Positions 1 through 4,815 are shown, counted from the first letter of the stretch. The stretch is 9,415 bases of DNA from NORP181 sp047623555 (GCA_047623555.1 JBLHMP010000117.1:1-9415); one strand, 5' to 3'. Notes: generated by a model from the sequence alone, not told the origin. Program-made: numbers and translations.

Positions 1-108
1 GCAGGAAAACCCGCGAAAGTTGCTCTCGTCGCCTTGATGCGAAGACTGATCATCCTCGTCAACACGCTGATCCGAGAGGATCGGGAATGGGAGAAAAACA
101 GGGCTTGA
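1..108 (+). CDS. IS110-family transposase, C-terminal fragment (runs off window)
   Basis: The frame is open from base 1 and ends at TGA 106-108, giving the last 35 residues of a protein. It includes GKPAKVALVALMRRLIILVN followed by TLIREDREWEKNRA. The pattern GKPxKVAxxAxMRxLxxxLN is the usual C-terminal helix of the Transposase_20 domain of IS110/IS1111-family DEDD recombinases. In that family the protein works with an element-encoded RNA. The catalytic N-terminal domain lies outside the window, so I cannot say whether this copy is intact. The stop codon lies only about a dozen bases before the probable IS end, which fits the IS110 subgroup (short right end, long non-coding left end). The same fragment occurs in inverse orientation at the other end of the window. 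Confidence 0.8.
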   Translation, partial: AGKPAKVALVALMRRLIILVNTLIREDREWEKNRA

Positions 109-122
109 TTAAGACGGATACT
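1..122 (+). mobile_element. IS110-family element, right-end portion (left copy)
   Basis: Everything from base 1 to about 120-122 is element sequence. It matches the reverse complement of the far right of the window base for base from 29 to 126, after which the two copies diverge. The last shared bases, CTACAA (121-126), are probably target sequence common to both insertion sites, so the true IS end is placed at about 120-122. No terminal inverted repeat is visible, as expected for IS110. The exact junction is inferred. Confidence 0.75.
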
Positions 123-126
123 ACAA
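29..126. repeat. 98-bp perfect inverted repeat, left arm
   Basis: Positions 29-126 are the exact reverse complement of 9318-9415 (position p pairs with 9444-p). The match stops at 127/9317 (G versus C). The repeat consists of the IS110 transposase 3' end, its short downstream end, and the six shared bases CTACAA. Confidence 0.95.
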
Positions 127-628
127 GGCGACGTCGGTCAACGACATCGTCCGAGAGACCGGTCTGAACACTGCTAGCTTGTACAAGGAATTTGGCGACA
201 AGGAAGGGCTTTTTCTTGAGGCGCTCGAATACTATCGCGGTCATGTCATTGGCCCGCGATATCAGATCCTCGTCGACAATCCTAGCATGGCCGGTGTCGA
301 GACATTTCTTAAGAATGTCATGACCGGTGCTGCCAAAACAGAATACAGGGGCTGCTTGATGATGAATCATCTGGCGCAAAAGAATGTGATTAGCTCTGAC
401 GCTGCAATACTGGTGGGTGCGTTCTGCGCAGAAATCAAATTACTGATCAAAAACGCCTTGTGCAACGCGCAGTTGGACGGAGATATCGACCCGGGCAAAG
501 ACCCGGTGCAGTTCGCGAGCTTTGTCGTTTTCTGCGTGCATGGCGCGGTTTTGTATGGTCGCCATGATAGTAAAAAACCCTTGATCCCAGAATTTTACGA
601 TATGATTATGCATGCTTTGCGTGGCTAA
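113..628 (+). pseudogene. TetR-family transcriptional regulator, N-terminus removed by IS110
   Basis: After an in-frame TAA at 110-112 the frame reads on for 171 residues to TAA 626-628. It begins DGYYKATSVNDIVRETGLN and then TASLYKEFGDKEGLFLEAL, the second half of a TetR DNA-binding domain (turn, recognition helix, then the LYxxFGDKxxLF signature). The rest resembles the C-terminal ligand-binding and dimerisation domain of the same subfamily. The start codon, ribosome site and first helix (roughly 25 residues) are missing, because the sequence switches to IS110 at about position 121. No ATG or GTG precedes the recognition helix in this frame. A TTG at 179 or ATG at 289 would give proteins without a working DNA-binding domain. 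I therefore call it inactive. Its natural target is probably the promoter just downstream (640-682). Confidence 0.85.
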
Positions 629-639
629 GATCGATCGGT

Positions 640-668
640 TTGTAATTTTAAAATTTCTATTTTAAAAT
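640..668 (+). promoter_or_regulatory. Candidate sigma70-type promoter for the SnoaL-like gene
   Basis: TTGTAA (640-645) and TAAAAT (663-668) are separated by 17 bases. They match the -35 and -10 consensus at 4/6 and 5/6 positions. The region is sharply AT-rich compared with the genes on either side and lies about 90 bases upstream of the ATG at 755. The call rests on pattern and spacing only. Confidence 0.45.
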
Positions 669-686
669 GATTGTTTTAGAATGTGC
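645..686. promoter_or_regulatory. Phased 14-bp repeats forming a TetR-type operator
   Basis: The palindrome ATTTTAAAAT occurs at 645-654 and again at 659-668. A variant, GTTTTAGAAT, lies at 673-682, so the three starts are exactly 14 bases apart. The second and third copies also form a longer imperfect dyad centred at 670/671 (659-682). That dyad has the shape of known TetR operators (TTTTAGAAC-type half sites facing each other). It overlaps the predicted -10 box and start region. The adjacent broken TetR gene is the obvious candidate regulator; that link is inference. Confidence 0.5.
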
Positions 687-754
687 TTATCCGATGGACT
701 TACATGTGGAGCGCCGAACCGGAACAAGGAAATAATTGAACAAGGAGTAAAAAT

Positions 755-1168
755 ATGACCATTTCCGAGACAGCAATGTCATTCTTCGATGCATGCGAAA
801 CCGGCAAGGGCTGGGATGTGTGCGGGAACTATTGCCATGAGGATGCCGCCTTTTCATGCCAGGCAGATGCGCTGGCCGACATCGCGACAGTCGAGGGGTA
901 TGCTGGTTGGATGGCAGGGCTATTGACGCCAGTCCCGGACGGTCATTACGACCTAAAATCGTTCTCGACCGATCACGAACGAAGCATTGTGACCGCCACC
1001 GCGGTCTTCAAGGGCACCCAGACCGGAGAGGGTGGACCGGTTCCGCCAACCGGCAACGCTATTGCTGCTGATTATGCATATGTCATGGAATTTGAAGGCG
1101 ATAAAATCGCCCGCATGACCAAAATCTGGAACGATGGGCATTCCCTCAAGCAACTTGGATGGGCGTAA
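755..1168 (+). CDS. SnoaL-like / NTF2-fold protein
   Basis: A 137-residue cytoplasmic protein with no signal peptide. The start is well supported by AAGGAG at 742-747, seven bases before ATG. The pattern is that of small SnoaL-like polyketide-cyclase/ester-cyclase proteins. It has an N-terminal helix with a Y-x-H-x-D-A-A-F stretch (residues 26-33), a short TVEGYAGWM segment (45-53), then the sheet region ATAVFKGTQTG (81-91), PPTGNAIAADYAYVMEF (97-113) and GDKIARMTKIWND (115-127). Members of this fold are either small-molecule isomerases, cyclases or hydratases, or simple ligand-binding proteins, so the substrate cannot be told. The gene stands alone, behind a TetR-type operator and before a terminator. 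It was therefore probably controlled by the neighbouring regulator that is now disrupted. Family call is firm; function unknown. Confidence 0.8.
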   Translation: MTISETAMSFFDACETGKGWDVCGNYCHEDAAFSCQADALADIATVEGYAGWMAGLLTPVPDGHYDLKSFSTDHERSIVTATAVFKGTQTGEGGPVPPTGNAIAADYAYVMEFEGDKIARMTKIWNDGHSLKQLGWA

Positions 1169-1183
1169 CTCCCTGTGACCAGC

Positions 1184-1217
1184 CAAATAACGCCGCCCCC
1201 AGGTGCCGCGTTATTTG
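1184..1217 (+). terminator. Terminator-like hairpin after the SnoaL-like gene
   Basis: CAAATAACGC (1184-1193) pairs perfectly with GCGTTATTTG (1208-1217), a 10-bp stem with a 14-base loop, starting 15 bases after the stop codon. The T-rich outer part of the stem and the following TTGTTT are a modest U tract. It could also act in the other direction, because the A-rich left arm becomes T-rich on the minus strand. Confidence 0.6.
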
Positions 1218-1333
1218 TTGTTTCGCGTCTGCCAGTTTCAGGGTCGTGTCAGGTTGAGTGCTAAACTGGGCGCTAACGATTTCGGCTCTGCTGTGAGAGG
1301 TGTCAGTTGATGTTTTGAGTTAAGTTTGCGGTG
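1218..1333. other. Gene-free stretch between terminator and IS30 element
   Basis: I see no coding potential here. GTGTCAG occurs twice in the same direction (1246-1252 and 1300-1306), each followed by a TTGA-containing tract. Between them, GTGCTAAACTGGGCGCTAAC holds two GCTAA units. Such clustered short repeats can be the end of another insertion sequence, but I could not find a partner end or transposase, so this stays unassigned. Confidence 0.4.
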
Positions 1334-1358
1334 TGGTTTCAACGGGTCGCTGCAACAC
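1334..1358. repeat. IS30 terminal inverted repeat (transposase 3' side)
   Basis: It starts TGGTTTCAACGGGTCG and ends TGCAACAC, overlapping the last codons and stop of the transposase remnant. It matches the reverse complement of 2129-2153 with three mismatches. Confidence 0.75.
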
Positions 1359-2096
1359 AGGCCTCAAATTTTTCTGCTGGTGTTTGATATTGCAAGGCCT
1401 TTCGAGGCCGTTCGTTGAGTTGGCGAGCGATTGCGCTGAGTTTGGCTTGGCTGAAGCCAGATATATCAGTGCCTTTGGGGAAGTCCTGCCGCAACAGACG
1501 GTTGGTGTTTTCATTGCTCCCGCGTTGCCCAGCAGTCGAAACGCAGTTTCGATGAGAGGGGAGACTGAGGATCAGAAAAGCAGACGTCGATCTTTGTGGC
1601 CATGGTGAACTTGCTGTGTGCTGACATCTCTGATCCCCGATCCCAGGTTCGGGATTTGTAGAGCTCTTTGGAAAGCTTGCGTGCTTGTTTTATCAAGGCT
1701 GTCGTCACGCTCTGGGTGGCCTTGTTCGTGACTTTGGCCAGCATCACGAAACGGGAATGGCGTTCAACCAGCGTCGCGATGTAGCTGTTGTTCGATCCCG
1801 CGATCAAATCGGCCTCCTTCCTCTCGGCTGATAGTCAAAGGCGACCGGTTCAGGCTTTGCGCGATTGAACGAAACGATTGCCTTGCGACAAGCCCAGGCG
1901 AAATCTTCTCCCGTTCGATGAGGCTCGCGACCGCTTACGGTTTGCGAGCCCGATCCCACCAGTTCGCGCCAAGTGAGGGAATATCGAAGACGACGTACGA
2001 CTGAAGACGACGCCCAATCGAACTCATCGACTCACCACGGTGCCACATCTCGGACTTCTGTTTGTCCGTATAAAACGTTCGTGTGCGGTACTTCAC
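1339..2096 (-). pseudogene. IS30-family transposase remnant
   Basis: Read from 2096 (GTG) down to TGA at 1339-1341, the gene survives in pieces in different frames. First comes KYRTRTFYTDKQKSEMWHR then GESMSSIGR, apparently missing about three codons after MWHR. A shifted frame then gives SSSIF, LARTGGI and KRSR. A further shift gives LIEREKISPGLVARQSF and RSIAQSLNRSPLTISRE, the helix-turn-helix region. Around 1808-1820 the sequence jumps straight to DLIAGSNNSYIATLVERHSR, so the stretch between the DNA-binding and catalytic domains is lost. The DDE core follows: LIAGSNNSY, then TWDRGSEM with the second Asp, then DPQSP. An insertion at 1531-1558 shifts the frame before RGSNENTNRLLRQDFPKGTD, which carries the catalytic Glu. 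The remainder QAKLSAIARQLNERPRKALQ to the stop is normal. At least three frame changes plus a deletion make it non-functional. Confidence 0.85.
1536..1552. repeat. Small interrupted palindrome inside the IS30 remnant
   Basis: TCGAAAC (1536-1542), GCA, GTTTCGA (1546-1552) is a perfect 7-bp stem with a 3-base loop. It sits within about 28 extra bases (1531-1558) that split the family-conserved SPWQRGSNEN motif of the transposase. Confidence 0.6.
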
Positions 2097-2128
2097 AATA
2101 AACACTTCATCTCTCCAAAAAGATTAAA

Positions 2129-2153
2129 GTGTTGCGACGACCCGCTGAAACCA
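2129..2153. repeat. IS30 terminal inverted repeat (transposase 5' side)
   Basis: GTGTTGCGACGACCCG followed by CTGAAACCA is the partner of 1334-1358. It lies about 30 bases upstream of the transposase start, with a GGAGAGAT ribosome-site-like stretch on the minus strand between them. Confidence 0.75.
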
Positions 2154-2378
2154 GAGCTGGGAGCGGACGTTAGTTGCAGGCCGTTCGAAGGGCCAATTAG
2201 CCACGGCGTCTGGCCCTTCGAACGGTATAACGAGTCTCGCTTCTTGAATACCCAACCCGCCAACCCACTCCCGATTCTCCGGTATATTGTTGACCGGCAT
2301 CTCAGACCTGCCCTGATTACCGGCAAGACATTCAGAGCGCTGCCCGAGCCAAAAAAACGACCCGGGCAACAGTGGCTG
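2154..2378. other. Gene-free stretch between IS30 element and SDR gene
   Basis: No convincing gene. A frame open through here on the plus strand (2040-2648) is low-complexity read-through opposite the SDR gene. The stretch holds the 15-bp-stem hairpin at 2181-2225 and, next to the SDR stop, a terminator-like segment. Confidence 0.5.
2181..2225. repeat. Perfect 15-bp inverted repeat (hairpin)
   Basis: CCGTTCGAAGGGCCA (2181-2195) is exactly complementary to TGGCCCTTCGAACGG (2211-2225) around a 15-base spacer. The arms contain TTCGAA. There is no T tract on either side, so it is not a standard terminator. It lies 27 bases outside the IS30 end. It may be the end of a small repeat element or a protein site; function unknown. 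Confidence 0.7.
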
Positions 2379-2380
2379 TT
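2351..2380 (-). terminator. Possible terminator of the SDR gene
   Basis: On the minus strand, AACAG (2376-2380), a CCA loop and CTGTT (2368-2372) overlap the SDR stop codon. GCCCGGGTCG and seven T (2351-2357) follow. The stem is only 5 bp and the T run is about ten bases away. A wider GCCCG/CGGGC pairing flanks the T run. Weak evidence. Confidence 0.3.
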
Positions 2381-3131
2381 ACAGCTGTCCGCCAGCGATT
2401 TCTATGGTCTGGCCGTTGACGCTCTCAGATCCAGGGCGCACCAGCCACAACGCGGCGGCGGCTATTTCTTCTGGGGCGATCAGGCGTTTGTGGGCGTTGG
2501 TGTTGACCATGAGGGCCTTGGCCTCTTGTGCCGAAATGCCGGCGCGTTCCGAAATGCTGGCGGTGTTGCGCGCCACGATCGGGGTGTCGACATAGCCGGG
2601 GCAAATGGCGTTGAACGTCATCGCGGTGCCTGCGTAATCCGCACTTAGCGCCCGGGTCAGTCCGATCATCCCGTGTTTTGAGGCGGTGTAACAGGCCGCG
2701 CCCTTTAGTCCGCGCACACCGGCAATTGACGATATGGTGATGACCCGGCCCCAATCGGTCTGGCGCATCGAATTCAGACATTCGCGGATGGTCAGAAACG
2801 CCCCGTCCAGATTGGTCGCCATCATGTTGCGCCAAAATTCCATCGTGGTTTTGTGCACGGCCATTCCCTCGGCGACGCCGGCATTGGCAACGCAAATCTG
2901 GATCGGGCCGTTTGCCGCAACCGCTGCCGCGATCTTGGCGACCACATCGGCCTCGTCACGTACATCCATCGCCAGGCCGGTCATGCCTTTGGTTGCGACC
3001 TCATCCAGCACCTCTTGGCGACGTCCGGTGATGGTCACATGGGCGCCCTCAGCAACCAGTGCCTGTGCGATTGCCAATCCGATGCCGGTGCCGCCACCGG
3101 TGACCAATGCGTGTTTGCCGTTCAATGTCAT
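2379..3131 (-). CDS. SDR-family NAD(P)-dependent oxidoreductase
   Basis: A 250-residue classical short-chain dehydrogenase/reductase, full length for the family, cytoplasmic. The Rossmann glycine motif is TGGGTGIG (11-18), the second strand ends in TGRR (35-38), and the adenine-pocket Asp is in MDVRD (55-59). NAG is at 83-85. The catalytic residues are Asn107, Ser135 (ISSIAG), Tyr148 and Lys152 (YTASK). CPGYVDTP (177-184) and the C-terminal VNGQTIEIAGGQL complete the pattern. It resembles the 3-hydroxybutyrate dehydrogenase / 3-oxoacyl-ACP reductase branch, but the substrate cannot be read from sequence. Arg37-Arg38 after the second strand would allow NADP. The start is supported by AAGGA about 8 bases upstream on the minus strand. 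It is transcribed away from the MBL/ICMT-like operon, sharing a 137-bp intergenic region that carries an ArsR-type dyad. It could therefore be coregulated with that operon. Confidence 0.88.
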   Translation of the reverse strand: MTLNGKHALVTGGGTGIGLAIAQALVAEGAHVTITGRRQEVLDEVATKGMTGLAMDVRDEADVVAKIAAAVAANGPIQICVANAGVAEGMAVHKTTMEFWRNMMATNLDGAFLTIRECLNSMRQTDWGRVITISSIAGVRGLKGAACYTASKHGMIGLTRALSADYAGTAMTFNAICPGYVDTPIVARNTASISERAGISAQEAKALMVNTNAHKRLIAPEEIAAAALWLVRPGSESVNGQTIEIAGGQL

Positions 3132-3227
3132 GTCTGTGTTCCTTTTTAAGTTGCCGCCAAGGTAACCAAACCAAACCCTGTGACAAGATACGCCGTTCCG
3201 TCACTTTTTCTGGGCGCTTTACATACT

Positions 3228-3245
3228 CATTCACATCTGTGAATG
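3228..3245. promoter_or_regulatory. ATTC-N8-GAAT dyad, SqrR/ArsR-type operator candidate
   Basis: CATTCACA (3228-3235), TC, TGTGAATG (3238-3245) is a perfect 8-bp inverted repeat with a 2-base centre. It contains ATTC-N8-GAAT exactly, the published consensus of SqrR, the sulfide/persulfide-sensing ArsR-family repressor of Rhodobacter. It lies 24 bases before the MBL-fold start codon, where bound repressor would cover the transcription start or early leader. Dyad seen directly; regulator identity inferred. Confidence 0.55.
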
Positions 3246-3268
3246 TGAGGCAAGCCAGAGGAGCATCC

Positions 3269-4231
3269 ATGAAACATCTTTTAGCCGCGGTAATCACCGC
3301 AACCGCCAGCATGGCCACCACCAGCATGGTCAACGCCAGTCAGGATATTGCCGATCAGTATCCGCAGTCTGAGCTGTATTCCAAACCGGTCGAGGTCATC
3401 CCGCATGTGTTTTCCGCCATTGGCGCAACCGCACCTCCGGGGTTTGGTAATGCCGGACACAACAATAACCTGTCGTTTATTGTCACCGACGAAGGCGTGA
3501 TAGTGGTGAATGCCGGGGCGTCTGACAGGCTCGCTGCGGCGTTGCACGACGAAATTCGCGCCGTGACCGACCAGCCGGTTGTGCTGGTCATCAACGAGAA
3601 CGGGCAGGGCCATGCGATGCTTGGCAACGGCTATTGGGCCGATCAAGGCGTTGATATTTTGGCACATGTGGATGTGGTCCAAGAGGTGCGTGAAACCGGT
3701 GACAGCATGATCCAACGCATGTTGTCCTATTCCAAGGCCGGGGCTGATGGCACCCGTGTGGTTGAGCCGACTATTACCTTTGAGGACGAATATGACATCT
3801 CGCTGGGCGGCGTTGATATCCGCGTGCTGCATCTGGGGTCGGCGCATGATCCGGGCGACATTCAGGTCTGGATACCCGATTGGGGCCTGATGATTGCCGG
3901 AGACATCGCGTTTCACGAACGGATGTTGCCGATCTTTGCCCATACCTGCACCAGTTGCTGGATCCAAACATGGGAGGAAAAGCTGGAACCCTTGGCGCCA
4001 ACCTATGTGATTCCCGGACATGGCCACCCAACCAATCTGGCGCAGGTGCGTCGCTATACCCACGACTATCTGGTCGATTTGCGGGCCAAAATCGGTGCGC
4101 ATATTGAGGATGGCGGTAACCTCGCAGGTGCGTATTATGTCGATCAGAGCAATTGGACACATCTGGACACGTTCGAAGAACTGGCCACCCGCAATGCCGG
4201 GCGCGTTTATGAAGAAATGGAATGGGAGTAA
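3269..4231 (+). CDS. Exported metallo-beta-lactamase-fold protein with altered metal motif
   Basis: 320 residues from ATG 3269, chosen because AGAGGAG lies at 3257-3263 and a signal peptide begins there (MKHLLAAVITATAS..., likely cut near VNA-SQ at 23/24). Domain order is that of exported MBL-fold hydrolases of the quinoprotein-relay/SoxH-like kind. NNNLSFIVTDEGVIVVNAGAS is the first strand pair (65-85), and the Asp usual in 'VVDxG' is Asn81. The metal motif, normally N-T-HxHxDH-xxGN, reads NENGQGHAMLGN (109-120), so the four ligand positions are Asn111, Gln113, His115 and Ala116. Later ligands remain: His193 (SAHDPGD), Asp212 (AGDIAFHE) and His251/His253 (PGHGHPT). The only two cysteines form CTSC (227-230). 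It is probably periplasmic. It leads an operon with the ICMT-like gene 9 bases downstream. It may bind metal differently or act non-enzymatically. Confidence 0.82.
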   Translation: MKHLLAAVITATASMATTSMVNASQDIADQYPQSELYSKPVEVIPHVFSAIGATAPPGFGNAGHNNNLSFIVTDEGVIVVNAGASDRLAAALHDEIRAVTDQPVVLVINENGQGHAMLGNGYWADQGVDILAHVDVVQEVRETGDSMIQRMLSYSKAGADGTRVVEPTITFEDEYDISLGGVDIRVLHLGSAHDPGDIQVWIPDWGLMIAGDIAFHERMLPIFAHTCTSCWIQTWEEKLEPLAPTYVIPGHGHPTNLAQVRRYTHDYLVDLRAKIGAHIEDGGNLAGAYYVDQSNWTHLDTFEELATRNAGRVYEEMEWE

Positions 4232-4240
4232 TCCAGGCGT

Positions 4241-4690
4241 ATGAAAAACATTGATATGCCGCCGGTCTGGCTGCTTGGGTTTGCGGTTTTGGCGTGGCTG
4301 CAGGCGCGGTACTGGTCGATGGGGCTGGGTTTTGGCGATGGTCCGCTGGACCTGTTGGCCGGAATACTGATTGGCGGCGGCATCATTCTGACCGGTTTGG
4401 CGTTTGTTGAGTTTCGCAAACATCACACGACGATCATCCCGCATAACACGCCAAGTGCGCTGATCCGTTCGGGCATCTTTAAACGCTCGCGCAATCCGAT
4501 TTATCTGGGCGATGTGCTGATCCTGATGGGGTTGATTCTGCTGTTTGACGCGGTGTTAGCGCTCCCCTTGATTCCGATTTTTGTCTGGGTTCTGGAAAAA
4601 CGCTTCATCGTTCCCGAAGAAAACCGCATGCGCCGGGAATTTCGTGCTGATTTTGCCCGATATATGGAACAAACGCGCCGCTGGATTTAG
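4241..4690 (+). CDS. ICMT/PEMT-like small membrane methyltransferase-family protein
   Basis: 149 residues with about three to four hydrophobic helices (roughly 8-24, 36-56, 88-103, 104-119). The family pattern of isoprenylcysteine carboxyl methyltransferase-like proteins is clear. It has EFRKHHTTIIP (57-67), SGIFKRSRNPIYLGD (77-91, the RNPxY cofactor-site motif), PEEN (125-128) and the terminal FARYMEQTRRWI. Family members use S-adenosylmethionine to methylate lipids or membrane-presented substrates; bacterial ones mostly have no known substrate. Prenylated proteins are not expected here, so the target is unknown. The ATG lies 9 bases after the MBL-fold stop. A GGAG just before that stop is 12 bases away, so translational coupling is likely. 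Transcription should depend on the promoter and dyad upstream of the MBL-fold gene. Confidence 0.8.
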   Translation: MKNIDMPPVWLLGFAVLAWLQARYWSMGLGFGDGPLDLLAGILIGGGIILTGLAFVEFRKHHTTIIPHNTPSALIRSGIFKRSRNPIYLGDVLILMGLILLFDAVLALPLIPIFVWVLEKRFIVPEENRMRREFRADFARYMEQTRRWI

Positions 4691-4725
4691 CCGATGCGTC
4701 ACGAAATTACATTTGCGCTACCGAC

Positions 4726-4749
4726 TGTTGCGCAATTATGTTGCGCAAT
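4726..4749. promoter_or_regulatory. Tandem TGTTGCGCAAT motif upstream of pntA
   Basis: TGTTGCGCAAT occurs at 4726-4736 and 4739-4749. Each contains the palindrome TTGCGCAA, and the centres are 13 bases apart. A related TTTGCGCTA lies at 4712-4720. The tandem is 67 bases before the pntA start and in the only intergenic space in front of the operon. It looks like a transcription-factor site; Lrp/AsnC-type regulators favour such short GC-centred palindromes, but the factor is unknown. Confidence 0.5.
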
Positions 4750-4815
4750 GTAGTTCAAATACTCACGCAAAAATACAATCTGCTGCGTTGATCGTGGCGA
4801 TAAGGGGGTCTTGGG

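Larger units (their letters stand above)
1334..2153 (-). mobile_element. IS30-family element, internally deleted (820 bp)
   Basis: It is bounded by 25-bp terminal inverted repeats at 1334-1358 and 2129-2153 that match at 22 of 25 positions. It contains the remnants of one transposase gene on the minus strand. An intact member of this group would carry a transposase of roughly 350-390 codons; here the coding part is only about 758 bases. No clear target duplication is visible next to the ends (IS30 elements make only 2-3 bp). The element looks unable to transpose by itself but keeps the ends that a related transposase could recognise. Confidence 0.75.

Noticed and set aside
59..379. Minus-strand open frame of 106 codons across the left IS110 junction
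   Set aside because: It is the complement of the IS110 end and the TetR fragment. Its tail is the same IS-derived peptide as in the DUF3422 fusion, and it has no start signal or family pattern.
645..686. CRISPR-like or replication iterons
   Set aside because: Only three short units with no spacers and no replication gene. Position over a promoter fits an operator better.
1333..1608. Plus-strand open frame of 91 codons in the IS30 region
   Set aside because: Antisense of the transposase remnant, which is clearly recognisable on the minus strand.
2040..2648. Plus-strand open frame of 202 codons
   Set aside because: It runs through the IS30 remnant, the gene-free hairpin region and the antisense of the SDR gene, with no ribosome site and no recognisable domain.
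3107..3268. N-terminal extension of the MBL-fold gene by 54 codons
   Set aside because: It would overlap the SDR start and cover the operator. ATG 3269 has a good ribosome site and begins a signal peptide.
3281..4444. Minus-strand open frame of 387 codons opposite the MBL-fold and ICMT-like genes
   Set aside because: Composition (rich in His, Gln, Arg) is typical of an antisense shadow. The opposite strand encodes two recognisable proteins with proper starts.
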